Assembly: GCA_026398575.1 (NCBI GenBank) | Contig: JAPLSP010000668.1 | Coordinates: forward strand, 1 to 25,814 | Length of the DNA stretch: 25,814 nt | Origin: Candidatus Sumerlaeota bacterium | GTDB taxonomy: Bacteria; Sumerlaeota; Sumerlaeia; JADFCT01 | Direction of reading: 5' to 3' | Shown here: positions 17,901 through 23,570 of the stretch, in pieces | Numbering within the stretch: position 1 is the first letter of the stretch | Layout of the letters: each line of letters starts with the position of its first letter | Translations under genes and position numbers: made by a program | The notes under the pieces: generated by a model | Told to the model about the DNA's origin: nothing | Seen by the model: only the letters and a program-made list of their open reading frames with translations | Databases searched by the model: none

Positions 17901-18167
17901 AAAACAAAAAACGGCCACGTCAATTCCGCCTACATTGCGGATGATGCCATTTTGCGTTCCATCGCTCGAGCCGCCCGTCACGACAATAGTCGGTGGCGTG
18001 CCGCTTGTGACGATTGTAATCGCTGTTGCGCCGCTCAAATCGCCCACCAGCGATGTTTCACCGGCGGGATTGAACAACCCTCCTGCGGTTGCTCTTATGG
18101 GACTCAAGCTGGAGGCCAAAATAATCGCAAAACACATGACTTTCATCAGATATGACCATAGTTTCAT
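8940..18167 (-). CDS. Giant secreted beta-helix / choice-of-anchor Q / Ig-like surface protein
   Basis: Start set at ATG 18167: AAGGAG stands six bases upstream and a promoter lies just beyond, whereas the in-frame ATG at 18206 falls at the predicted transcription start. The product has 3,075 residues. A signal peptide is visible (MKVMCFAIILASSLSPIRATA). Two Gly-rich modules follow (about 60-370 and 380-690), each ending in eight glycines and RIA[IV]Y. Next come an ASH-like domain (about 695-800) and three tandem beta-helix modules (about 810-1255, 1260-1855, 1865-2325). These carry many GGAI and FxxN motifs like chlamydial polymorphic outer-membrane proteins. Modules 1 and 2 end in SPAIGAGA...DIGAYEN, the choice-of-anchor Q signature; module 3 ends in DDGAYE. 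A second ASH-like domain (2328-2430) and a series of Ig-like domains with FSEPVxGV motifs reach the C-terminus. I see no PEP-CTERM, beta-barrel or dockerin, so the export and anchoring route is unclear. Likely an adhesin or surface-layer protein. Confidence 0.85.
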   Translation of the reverse strand: MKLWSYLMKVMCFAIILASSLSPIRATAGGLFNPAGETSLVGDLSGATAITIVTSGTPPTIVVTGGSSDGTQNGIIRNVGGIDVAVFCFDSVNLSTGTVTTTGTRPLALLSKADMTIGVNIALNGLAGFNDTFPSGVYPRTNAGGSGGAGGFSGGDIIFTDAATYSGTSGLGTGGGFGAQDNRGQGGSFGGRGGLGNTSIGGTTGTVYGDYLLSALQGGSGGGCGSCNNGINQSGGGGGGAMALESSGTLTINTGVTLSANGAAQSSINTTSTYSGGGGGAGGAIRLSAVNIALNGALSANGGVGGSNTNNFATVYGGGGGGGGRIAIYYSGAFTGSGAVTVTAGAKGASGYSTIVQNGEPGAKGTVYVQKDGFAPANTVYARFNPADFTAIGSLTRGQSLNTLDTDACLATITGATVARGMHVMTSSGTLVAVFPFSSFYLSNTPTVTGSYPLAILSQSDLTIGANFAANGGGGGDLVEGFGLAGGGKGGHCVLETSVNSSSNGGGAGGSAGYNDAGTGGAGYGGAGGTGQLPNGTAGVAYGSAPLYDLLAGSGAGASNRKGGAAGGGGIELAAAGVLTIMPAVTVSANGGVGGGDAGANFNAAGGGSGGSVLLSAPYMTINGTVQANGGDGAGVTSTGIYGGGGGGGGRIAVYSNAAPAMGAAAVLSVAPGLPRGTANPGLAGTTGTIYLPGSLSVSRDPVKMRSAVNVTPLTTTFTIKNQSAGTRQVQSVTVTNPGTPAVFSLTSVTDAFGTPLVMPYTMAVGEVITANVSFDRSTVVNTSGVITILSDDPIAPSITVTLLGWTDAAADWFVTPDGFPGGANPGIFRSHPVTTIQNAVAQYQTGDVIYMLKGVYTQYNPLQPATTITIYGGFDGSENQGGKLGLPSDRIATFMVDNPTTLTGNNTVRVFNIASAGAVVLDGLAMSYGYYGGSGGAFAAAGTNVTMNQCAFQYNWSNNTGITGGGAIYFTDATKALTLTRCVFTSNTSTYSGGAIYCTAQVNMTSCTFLGNLAVNSGGVIRIDGGSLLVTGCLFDHNNTPADGGAIFIRNSNVPSTATACVFNANYVTGNGGVYYIFNGANSSAAAINCLFTKNQAGATGGVIYSPGNTQGVKFINCTLVNNFTTNANMEDGLYLDNGAGLANNLVLNCIFDGHRIAVDTDGAAPLVTVVNSLTGINTPNTLVDCQTVGTIAADPAFVNTAGGNYHLQNYSPAIGAGAASSGAWIAPATDIEGTLRGTPVDIGAYENSLNSPSPGAPAADVRYAKVGGVGDGSSWANAATLVNAIANVSTGGIVFVSNESHSIVQTITITKAMSIYGGCVPNVTTTATLGVANGRPVNFMSNPTTVTAGRLCRAFLVQSIGYLILDGVNVANGYSIGDGAGLFSYANVQLTIRNCVFTNNSAWGATVARGGGLYTTGTPNLIVDNCTFFNNTAGGTLSGGGGGGGAIYGDMVGAGTLTNCTITSNASSFQGGAIAQTGGPIKMTNCLVTSNTSLSDGGAINITGTTTAEYYSCVFYGNATSVLAAAGSGGAIYHTGGTMTVDGCSFDNNYAKRTAAGGGGAISFTKAATALTVTRSSFTSNTATYVSGAVYVASGYATFTTCTFVKSNGIASGGALRIDAGYLICTACIFDLNITASSGGVLQLRNSNTPTTFTRCLFTRNMSTSTGGVFFVNNNTPTANSPLTAINCVFKDNFSTGAGTVVNAASDTGGVQMINCTFVNNRQAGANFYDCLYLPNNAPTKNVVMNCIFAGHRLAVKSSGNGDLINVANCLTSPDGANLIVDAQPVNCIAANPGFISATNLHLQNGSPAIGAGAQAFAGYIAPADDYDSQSRPQPLGSAPDIGAYENALGAPSGNPPDITADMYVKVNGVGAGTSWADATTLANALANVTAGGVIFMARGSHDMMAEGSITRAMRIYGGFVGDGSEAGLNDRNPALLWSDNVTTVNGRSANRCFNINVADSVTFDGFSIENGLYNSNNWGGGIYCVSAFLTLDRCIVANNKTQTGTASMGGGIGCSGGFLTIKRSRIDSNTANYAGGGIHYNGAGRVMISASTLINNQVISTGAGGAVRLDGASTLLVEDSCFQANKNITGWNGTCIYVRNSAPLVVLRRSRFTYNSGLGTTSGGGGAVIQFFTSIATQLTAENCLFDNNTAYGPGVVAFADGNTLGLRFVHCTFANNVQSGGTPANYTGLYLYANVGMQDKNLLVNCLFSGGATETAVDASTNTAGTYARAYNCLFGGMAVLNCENNNPAAGTALFLGSGADPYQLQVGSDGINTGMTPAQLAANATLTLAGLTIPLQDKVYNWRLVSAAGLPDDGAYELAQPNITLSPNPFHFGIVNAGASVTSNIALSNQGNITYTFDAAKWAVTGAPFALVTSFTGMLLPDTNAVMTLRFSPATLGDYVGSLDYTDVAVPLASAVLRGATPVSIISLTRMDSDPTSAGAVQWLATFTQPVVNVDLTDFDLVTTGAFTGAPALQSVIPGGATVVVTANTGIGVGQIQLVLNAASDIAEATYLTPLTNKPFAGEIYNLDNQAPVVISIIPRDGASAPTSATSVIYDVTFSKPVWGVAQANFAFVSLDGFASGSITAVSNVGGTPSATVWQVTVGNLISTNATGGYLQLNLTDPAGIADLMGNPMTVTATGGIIWVDSVAPTFDPMANVDPTSGSVVGTVVATTITFSEPVTGVTADKLVITSGGQTWWATGVANSSGDQKTYAFAINDVFGSGPVVLNIALYGTSGSTILDAAGNAFALAQWSIIKDATIIQVTIASAQVSDGGLTSRTQVNFHAHFLIAVAGFDPETQPGDLQLNNCAYVPGSLSGSGTDYDFAVSPLGDGAATVRIPANVCQTAIPPTRSNGTSNLYDLIFDRTPPAFTLLSALPARVQVGTTVTLSLTASEVLMADPLVTVNGHAATSTSKAGNNYTYTYIVVSGDPETTATIAMTGTDLTGNTSTTVNNTALYVDKTAPVATIEPVSIDGGALVTVDFSEDVTGVDVTDFILTKDGAPYPGIINFTIVNGHQVTFNVPNSQPGRYVLTLQAAGSNIRDLAGIPLAGDASDTWTIAEGASAVRLWSRY
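13824..13850 (-). repeat. (GCC)n tract encoding poly-Gly in the giant gene
   Basis: Seven consecutive Gly codons, nearly all GGC, form a perfect trinucleotide tract (read as gcc on the forward strand) in beta-helix module 2, just before AIYGD. Slippage would change the number of glycines in steps of one residue. Confidence 0.7.
16219..16242 (-). repeat. (GCC)n tract encoding eight Gly in Gly-rich module 2
   Basis: An uninterrupted ccg/gcc run encodes eight glycines followed by RIAVY. It is the counterpart of the tract at 17197-17220 at the same point of the other Gly-rich module. Confidence 0.75.
17197..17220 (-). repeat. (GCC)n tract encoding eight Gly in Gly-rich module 1
   Basis: Twenty-four bases of pure ccg repeat encode eight glycines followed by RIAIY. 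Several shorter GCC runs lie nearby in the same module. Confidence 0.75.
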
Positions 18168-18196
18168 TGCGATCTCCTTCTTACACTCGGATTTAG

Positions 18197-18556
18197 TTAG
18201 CGACAACGAATAATATTATAAGGATAATTTATGCAGGAATCAAGGGATTTTTCCTCACAGATACATTCCACAGCGCATTTCAAGCAAGCTGCCGAAAAAA
18301 ACCGCCCCAAAACATGCCAGTCAGGATAAATACCAGATCTGCTTAAACAGATGAGCTTTTCAGTCTGCCCCCTCGACTTCCCATAGCCACGCGGGATCGT
18401 TTCGACTAAACCACGCGTTGCTATCGCCCTCCGCCATTTCCAAACAGCCGCCTCGCTATTGACACCCAAGGCCATCAACTGCTTCGTCGCCAGCACGCGA
18501 TAATCCGCGACCAGATTAAGCCGCTCTAAATCGAGGTCACTTAGATGAATGATCAT
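18197..18556 (-). pseudogene. Truncated replication-relaxation-like protein (N-terminal winged helix)
   Basis: Starts at ATG 18556 after a good GGGAGG. The first 75 or so residues form a winged-helix domain typical of the replication-relaxation family: LDLERLNLVADYRVLATKQL, then AAVWKWRRAIATRGLVE, PRGYGKSRGQTEKLICLSRS. Family proteins are usually 200-300 residues and are found on plasmids and integrative elements, where they are thought to act in replication initiation or relaxation. Here, after LSRSGI, the sequence becomes unrelated (YPDWHVLGRFF and on) and stops at 119 residues, in DNA that also carries the promoter of the giant gene. A rearrangement has most likely replaced the 3' half. 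The remaining DNA-binding domain could still be made. Confidence 0.5.
18215..18243 (-). promoter_or_regulatory. Strong sigma-70-type promoter of the giant gene
   Basis: On the reverse strand, TTGATT (18243-18238), a 17-base spacer and a perfect TATAAT (18220-18215) lie about 48 bases upstream of the ATG at 18167. The predicted start site near 18208 gives a leader of about 40 bases carrying AAGGAG. The promoter sits inside the 3' end of the truncated replication-relaxation-like ORF. Confidence 0.7.
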
Positions 18557-19031
18557 ATATCGAATTCCTCCCAGAATCTTTTCTGCTTTTCCTTGTCATA
18601 AAAGCGGCATTTTCGGCGCCGCAATTTCAGGGACAAATACCAATAGCCTCTTCGCCATGCTTTCATGCTTTCATCTTGTCCATTTCATTTGCTTGACTGG
18701 ACGTACGAAGGGCTGGTATTGATTTCAGCAGAGGTGGTGAATGCTGATTGTTTTCTGGAGTGGAATTGGATGCAACAAGTGGAGACTCTGAAATTATCTC
18801 AAGCCGACAATTCCGCGCTGAAAGAGATGAAAAGCCATAGACAATGTTCTTTGATGAGCAAGAGCAGTTGGCTCCAGAATGTGAGGCATTCGAGGAGAGA
18901 AAAAATGATCGGTCTTGATCTGCGCGATGAGTTCAAGCAAGCCAGTCAGCATCGGACAGCATTTTCAATTGTGCCATTGACAAGAAAACGCATCCATACT
19001 TAAAAACAACAAAGAAAGGCAGCCTCCATCC
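18557..19031. other. Intergenic spacer without a convincing gene
   Basis: A forward frame of 112 codons (18665-19003) exists, but its composition is not protein-like. Another frame gives short acidic runs (FFDEQEQLAPECEAFEERK) that also stop quickly. I see no terminator or clear promoter. The spacer may hold decayed coding sequence and the promoter of the dockerin-FGE gene. Confidence 0.3.
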
Positions 19032-20324
19032 ATGTATCAGGTGATTCGCGTCTCCGTTCGCGATGTACGAGCCACCCTTAGCCGCTTCATAATGCCGCTT
19101 TTGCTGGCGCTCTTCGCAGCCCTTCCCTCCGCCGCGCCTGCCCTTCAGGGCGACGTAACCAGCGACGGCATCGTCACTCTGACTGATGCGCTCCTCGTCC
19201 AGCAGTACCTGAAAGGCCAAGCCACGCTCGATGCCGCCGCGCGCGCTCGCGCTGATATGAACAATGACGGCAAGGCAAATATCGCAGATGTCATAGCCAT
19301 CCGCTTGGCTGTGGCCGACAGCGCCAGCCTGCCCGTCGCGATGCTACCCGTTCCGGCTGGAGCATTCACAATGGGCGCGCGCGATGATGAGGGCGGCGAT
19401 TCGACCGAATTTCCGCGCCATCAAGTAACGCTTTCGGCATATCAGATCGGCAAGTTTGCGGTGACGAATGGGCAGTATTGCGAGATGCTGAACTGGGCGC
19501 TGGCGCGCGGGTACGTCAAAGGCAATAAAAGCGGCGGGGCTTATACAGGCGGGGACGTCTATGCTGCTGGACAAGTGTTGCTCTACGTTTCGGATAGCAG
19601 CTGCAATATCCAGTATTCGGGCGGCGTTTTTGCTGCCAAAACGCGAACGGGCACAGGCAGCGTGCTATTTTCAATGGCCACGCATCCGGTAGCGTGCGTG
19701 ACGTGGTATGGCTCGGTGGTCTTCTGCAATTGGCTGAGCGAGAAGGAAGGCCTTGCGCCAGCCTATAACGCCTCAACCTGGGGATTGGTGGACACGGATG
19801 CCGGGACATCGGGCATTCAGTTCACGAACGGTTACCGTCTGCCGACGGAGGCAGAATGGGAGCGGGCAGCGGGATGGAATGGAACGACGCACTGGATATT
19901 CGGTTCCCAGAGCGACTTTATGCTGGGAAAGTATGGGTGCAATTATCATGATTTCAATCCCGACGATGTTAATCCGTTGGGCTTGACAACCAATCCCTAT
20001 ACTTCGCCAGTGGGCTGGTTCAACGGCATCAATATCAGCCCGAATGGCTCAATACAAACGATCAATAGCACGAGTCCTGTCGGCGCCTATGACATGTGTG
20101 GGAACATTTGGCAATGGTGCCATGACTGGTACGCGGCGCCTTACGACTCCTCCTCTCAAACCAATCCAGTGGGTCCAAGCAGCGGCAGTTGGCGTACCCT
20201 TCGCGGCGGCAGCTGGCGCGATTGTATGGTCAACTGCCGGTTGGCGTTCCGGTTCGCTTACATTCCGGCGGAGGGGCTCAACTACTTCGGTTTTCGTGTG
20301 GCGCGCGGTGTGTCGGCGCCCTAA
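19032..20324 (+). CDS. Secreted dockerin type I plus FGE-sulfatase (SUMF1-like) domain protein
   Basis: The 430-residue protein has a signal peptide (FIMPLLLALFAALPSAAPA, residues 19-37). A type I dockerin-like pair of Ca-binding loops follows at about 40-93 (GDVTSDGIVTLTDALLVQQY and ADMNNDGKANIADVIAIRLA). An FGE-like domain fills about 106-426 (PVPAGAFTMG at 107-116, YRLPTEAEWERAAGW at 268-282, GAYDMCGNIWQWCHDWY at 351-367, LRGGSW at 390-395, GFR at 420-422). True FGE oxidises the sulfatase Cys to formylglycine and uses a Cys pair. Here C402 sits at the usual second position, but the other Cys, C398, is displaced by one, and no sulfatase is nearby. Catalysis is therefore doubtful and a lectin-like binding role is possible. 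The start has only a weak upstream AAAGG; ATG 19092 is an alternative. A free dockerin without a scaffoldin is common in such genomes. Confidence 0.8.
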   Translation: MYQVIRVSVRDVRATLSRFIMPLLLALFAALPSAAPALQGDVTSDGIVTLTDALLVQQYLKGQATLDAAARARADMNNDGKANIADVIAIRLAVADSASLPVAMLPVPAGAFTMGARDDEGGDSTEFPRHQVTLSAYQIGKFAVTNGQYCEMLNWALARGYVKGNKSGGAYTGGDVYAAGQVLLYVSDSSCNIQYSGGVFAAKTRTGTGSVLFSMATHPVACVTWYGSVVFCNWLSEKEGLAPAYNASTWGLVDTDAGTSGIQFTNGYRLPTEAEWERAAGWNGTTHWIFGSQSDFMLGKYGCNYHDFNPDDVNPLGLTTNPYTSPVGWFNGINISPNGSIQTINSTSPVGAYDMCGNIWQWCHDWYAAPYDSSSQTNPVGPSSGSWRTLRGGSWRDCMVNCRLAFRFAYIPAEGLNYFGFRVARGVSAP

Positions 20325-20360
20325 TCATTTTGGCTCCTTGGCTCTTGGTTTCTTGCTGTC

Positions 20361-20378
20361 TTGGCAGTCTGGGTGCGA
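20361..20378 (+). promoter_or_regulatory. Candidate sigma-54 (-24/-12) promoter
   Basis: ttggcagtctgggtgcga keeps the invariant GG (20363-20364) and GC (20375-20376) exactly ten bases apart, with TTGGCA and TGC around them. It lies about 275 bases before the first degenerate-GGDEF gene, upstream of sigma-54 activator genes. A single short match like this can be chance. Confidence 0.25.
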
Positions 20379-20537
20379 ATCCCTCAGCGAGTTCAAAGAG
20401 AACGATGGCATCTTTGCCAGCGCATCGCCAAGGATCACCCGCAAAACAGTAACTACATTCATTCGATCAACGCTCAATGCTCTTTCTACTTCAGCAACCG
20501 GAGATTAATCGGCAGCTATTTAATTCCAAAATAATCC

Positions 20538-20567
20538 TTGCACTCATGGATACGTTAGTTTTATAAA
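20538..20567 (+). promoter_or_regulatory. Possible sigma-70 promoter of module unit 1
   Basis: TTGCAC (20538-20543) and TATAAA (20562-20567) are 18 bases apart, about 90 bases upstream of ATG 20655. The -10 is good and the -35 is poor. Confidence 0.3.
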
Positions 20568-20654
20568 AAATCGGTTTCAAGTTGAGGACAGCAGATAGAG
20601 GCGAATAGTTGAATCCAGTTCTTAGCTGCGCATCTTTTTACGGAGAGCAGCACA

Positions 20655-21059
20655 ATGGCTAGCAAAAGCGAAAACTTCGAGTGGTTGCTGGATCATGAAC
20701 TGCTTTTGGCCAAGCGCTATGGACGGCTACTGACGCTGGCATTTATTGAAACTGCTTCTCAGAACGGTTCCTTCGAGGAGTGTTTCTGGGGAGTGTTGCG
20801 GGATTGCGATATTTATAGCGTCTTGACGCCTTCCTGCGCCGCCATTCTCATGTGCGATACGGACCCCGCGGGCGCCCACAGGGCCTTGGAGCGTTTTCGC
20901 AACGAACATGGGCAACAGGCCGCGTTCCCGTGCGGCATTGTTTCATACCCTCAAGATAATTGCGACACGCTGGAATTCCTAAGAGCAGGATTTAAGCGTC
21001 TGCGGGAATCGAAGGGACCAGAAGAGTCAGAGCAGTCGGCGCCATTATCTTTGTCATGA
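20655..21059 (+). CDS. Degenerate mini-GGDEF-like protein, unit 1
   Basis: The 134-residue ORF has GGAG ahead of ATG 20655. The pattern follows the GGDEF fold: a first helix with HELLLAKRYGRLLTLAFIE (14-32) stands for the usual LARARRYGRPLSLLLLDLD. Next come LRDCDIYSV...CAAILMCDTDPAGAHRALERF and then CGIVSYPQDNCDTLEFLRAG, which stands for the usual SIGVATYPEDGDTAEELL. The GG[DE]EF signature that should lie before AILM is absent (VLTPSCA instead), so diguanylate cyclase activity is excluded. The fold could bind a ligand or a partner. The same protein precedes the second NtrC-type activator (23571-24023), pointing to a functional pair. Here it is separated from its activator by inserted sequence. 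Cytoplasmic; no membrane segment. Confidence 0.6.
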   Translation: MASKSENFEWLLDHELLLAKRYGRLLTLAFIETASQNGSFEECFWGVLRDCDIYSVLTPSCAAILMCDTDPAGAHRALERFRNEHGQQAAFPCGIVSYPQDNCDTLEFLRAGFKRLRESKGPEESEQSAPLSLS

Positions 21060-21199
21060 GCCGGTTCTTGTCGCAGCGCACGGTCATTCTGTTTGCGCAA
21101 TTTTCTGCAATGCTGAGCGCGCTTGGCTCGAGAAGCTGGGACTGGGATTTGCGGCGCGGTTCGGACAGATGAGATCCTGACCCGAGTACATCAGCCGCA
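21060..21199. other. Inserted sequence left of the IS21 relic, unassigned
   Basis: This stretch has no counterpart in unit 2 of the duplicated module. A forward frame gives LEKLGLGFAARFGQMRS before a stop, but nothing identifies it. It could be further debris of the insertion event. Confidence 0.25.
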
Positions 21200-21650
21200 T
21201 CACAAACTTCGCGCTTTGATCCGCTCTCCATTCAATTCCACGGTCACCTCGAAAAAGTCCACCTGACCTTCTTCGCCCGGATGATGATGGACCAAAGGCA
21301 GGTACACCTCAGCACGCCGCCGGCGACGCTTGCGCAAGTAAGAGCGAACCGTCGTGGCGCCCACTTGATAGCCTTCCTCCATCGGCGCCCGATGAAGACG
21401 CGTCCCCGTCACCCGTTGCCGCGGCATCGGGCGCTGCCGCACCGTCATGCGCTTGCCCCATTCCTCCAGCAGCGCAACCATCCGTTCGCGCAACCCGCAC
21501 ACGTTCCAACGCGGGCCGCGCCCGAGGCGCCGATTCGCGCCGCATGGGTTCGCTTGCTGCACAAATACTTGCGAACCGTGTTGCGACTCAGGCCCAAGGC
21601 TTTCGCCGTCGCCTTTTTGCCGTCGCTCGAGCGCTCTTGCTTTTGGAAAC
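21200..21650 (-). pseudogene. istA: IS21-type transposase IstA, frameshifted and truncated
   Basis: One reverse frame encodes the N-terminal helix-turn-helix (KKATAKALGLSRNTVRKYL, about 21640-21565). The continuation lies in another frame: ERMVALLEEWGKRM, then EEGYQVGATTVRSYLRKRR, EVYLPLVHHHPGEEGQVDFF and VELNGERIK, stopping at 21200. The D in GQVDFFEV is where the first catalytic Asp of the IstA DDE domain stands. The second Asp and the Glu are lost with the truncated 3' part. At least one frameshift (near 21550) and the truncation make it inactive. Confidence 0.6.
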
Positions 21651-21786
21651 CCAATGGGTTGCTCTTCTGGCTTACAATCATCGCTCTATCGACGCAGGGG
21701 CGGCGATGACGGCAAAAAGCAATAGAATTCGGCAATACGCCTCGGATGGTTTTTAACCGACATTTAGCCGACTTTTGCTCTTGACA
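21200..21786 (-). mobile_element. IS21-family relic (left end plus broken istA)
   Basis: The reverse strand from 21786 begins TGTCAAGAGCAAAAGTCGGC and contains two spaced copies of an 11-base motif, GTCGGCTAAAT and GTCGGTTAAAA (21772-21751). This matches the TG...-type ends with internal repeats typical of IS21 elements. Inside is a damaged istA reading the same way. The other end, most of istA and all of istB are absent, so the element cannot move by itself. It lies within about 0.9 kb that separates the two genes of module unit 1 but is missing from unit 2. Confidence 0.6.
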
Positions 21787-21993
21787 TCCCGCCGGTGGTT
21801 CCAGACAATCCGTTGGGATGTTAATCGTTATGTCGAATGTCCTAAGGAACCGCTTCAGGTTTTGGAAAGCATTTTAGTCCAGTCAACACAATGGAGAATG
21901 CGATATGAAAATCAAACTCAGAGATAATGAAGGGTGAACATATATTGCTCATAGCAAAAAATAATGACTAAGAAGGCGCCATTCCGTATCATG
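21787..21993. other. Unit-1 spacer between the IS relic and the conserved activator leader
   Basis: No gene is apparent except a ten-codon ORF at 21905-21937 (MKIKLRDNEG) behind a ggag. This could be a leader peptide or chance. The spacer has no counterpart in unit 2. Confidence 0.25.
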
Positions 21994-22028
21994 TATTTCT
22001 TCTGGTTAAGGTATCGGCTGCATGCAGA
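21994..22028 (+). repeat. Conserved activator leader, copy 1
   Basis: The leader tatttcttctggttaagg and the bases up to catgcagag recur at 24044-24078 with only two mismatches. It carries the AAGG ribosome binding site and the perfect palindrome ctgcatgcag (22018-22027) around the start codon. The copy marks the original gene border and shows that unit 1 once had a short spacer like unit 2. Confidence 0.7.
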
Positions 22029-23479
22029 GCGCATCAGAAAAAAAAATTCTTATAGTGGATGACGAGCCTCTGATTTGCGAGGTGCTGCAGAGGTATTTCT
22101 CCGCCAATTCCTTCGATGTGGCGGTGGCGTTCAATGGAGAGCATGCTTTGGAATTGGCCGGCAAGACGGAGTATCCGGTCGCTATCGTTGATCTAAAGAT
22201 GCCAGGTATGTCCGGCACAGAAGTTATCCATCGCCTGCGCAAAATGTGGCCATCAACCGAAGTGATCATCTATACGGCCAACCCCTCGTTCGAGTCCTCG
22301 GTCGAGGCCATCCGCGAGCAAGTTTTCGATTACATCTGCAAGCCAAGTGAGCCATCGCTTATTCTGCAAGCTGCAAAGCGGGCCTTGGAACGTCGGCGAT
22401 TGATCCTCGAAAACCGGGAGCTGATAAAACAGCTGGAGGCCAAGCGGCAACAGCTCGAGCAAGAGGTGACCGCCGCCAAGCGCGTCATTGAGCTATCCCT
22501 GCGCAATTCCCCGATTTTCATCGGGAGCAGCGCCGCCATCGGAGAGATCCGGAAGCAGGTGGCCAGCGTGGCGCCTTCGAACATGAACATACTGCTGCTC
22601 GGCGAAAGCGGGACAGGCAAGGACATGATCGCGCAGTTGATCCATCAGGTCTCGGGCCGCGAAACCCACGCGCTCGTGAAGGTCAACTGCCCGGCCATCC
22701 CCGAATCACTTTTGGAATCGGAGCTCTTCGGCCATGAGGCGGGCGCCTTTACCGGCGCGCTCAAGCGCAAGCCAGGGCGGTTCGAATTGGCCAGCGGCGG
22801 GACGCTGTTTCTGGACGAGGTCGGCGACATCCCGTTCGCCCTGCAGTCCAAGCTGCTTGAATCCGTGGAGCAAAAGCAGTTCTACAGCGTCGGCGGCAAA
22901 AGAAAGATCCATTCTGACGCGCGGATCGTCGCGGCAACCAATGCGCCGCTGGAACAGATGGTGGAACAGAAACGATTCCGCGCGGATCTTTATTACCGCC
23001 TCAATGAATTTACCATAAGCATCCCGCCGCTGCGCGAGCGAAAGGAAGACATCCCGATCTTGGTTGACCAGTTCCTCGAAGACTTCAGCAAGCAATTCAG
23101 CAATTCCGCATGGAGTTTCACGAGCGGGCAACGCGAACAGCTTTTGAACCATAGCTGGCCTGGAAATGTGCGGGAACTGAAGTCTGTCATCCGGCGCTTC
23201 GTTCTGACGGGACAATTGGAGTTCCTCTCGCATTCGCCATTGCGATCAATCAAGGCTGATGGGGCTTTTTCTTTGCCCGAGTCTTTATGTGTGCCCGAAC
23301 ATATTGGCGGCGCTCCGCAGTTGAATAAAAAGGATGGCGATGGGATTGAGCATCTGACCATGAAGACACTGGCTGAAGTCCAATGGAATCGGCGCAAGGC
23401 TGCAAAAAAGCTGGGAATTAGCTACAGTACCCTGAGACGCCGGATTGAGCGCTACGAATCAAAAGAAAAGATTATCTGA
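22022..23479 (+). CDS. NtrC-type sigma-54-dependent response regulator, unit 1
   Basis: The 485-residue protein has the classic three parts. Receiver domain, 7-122: acidic pair D13 D14, phospho-acceptor D57 in VDLKMPG, T85, K107. After a coiled linker (about 123-160), the AAA+ domain at about 165-395 has Walker A GESGTGKD (194-201), the sigma-54-contacting loop GAFTGA (241-246), Walker B GTLFLDE (260-266) and the arginine-rich [11 protein letters not shown] sensor region. A Fis-type helix-turn-helix closes it at about 450-480 ([20 protein letters not shown]). It is predicted to be phosphorylated by an unlinked histidine kinase and to activate RNA polymerase with sigma-54 at enhancer sites. 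No kinase is encoded in the window. Start at ATG 22022 with AAGG ten bases upstream, identical to the paralogue. Confidence 0.92.
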   Translation: MQSASEKKILIVDDEPLICEVLQRYFSANSFDVAVAFNGEHALELAGKTEYPVAIVDLKMPGMSGTEVIHRLRKMWPSTEVIIYTANPSFESSVEAIREQVFDYICKPSEPSLILQAAKRALERRRLILENRELIKQLEAKRQQLEQEVTAAKRVIELSLRNSPIFIGSSAAIGEIRKQVASVAPSNMNILLLGESGTGKDMIAQLIHQVSGRETHALVKVNCPAIPESLLESELFGHEAGAFTGALKRKPGRFELASGGTLFLDEVGDIPFALQSKLLESVEQKQFYSVGGKRKIHSDARIVAATNAPLEQMVEQKRFRADLYYRLNEFTISIPPLRERKEDIPILVDQFLEDFSKQFSNSAWSFTSGQREQLLNHSWPGNVRELKSVIRRFVLTGQLEFLSHSPLRSIKADGAFSLPESLCVPEHIGGAPQLNKKDGDGIEHLTMKTLAEVQWNRRKAAKKLGISYSTLRRRIERYESKEKII

Positions 23480-23570
23480 ATACAAATTTGGCCGCAAACT
23501 CTGTATGTGAATATATTGAGTAGTTTTTTTGTGCTCATAAAGATCAAAAACCATACTCAGGTTATCTATC

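Noticed and set aside
8940..18206. ATG at 18206 as the start of the giant gene
   Set aside because: It falls at the predicted transcription start. ATG 18167 has a proper ribosome binding site and begins a normal signal peptide.
18665..19003. 112-codon forward frame before the dockerin-FGE gene
   Set aside because: No ribosome binding site, non-protein-like composition and no recognisable motif.
20655..21059. Active diguanylate cyclase
   Set aside because: The GG[DE]EF signature is replaced by unrelated residues in both copies, so catalysis is not expected.
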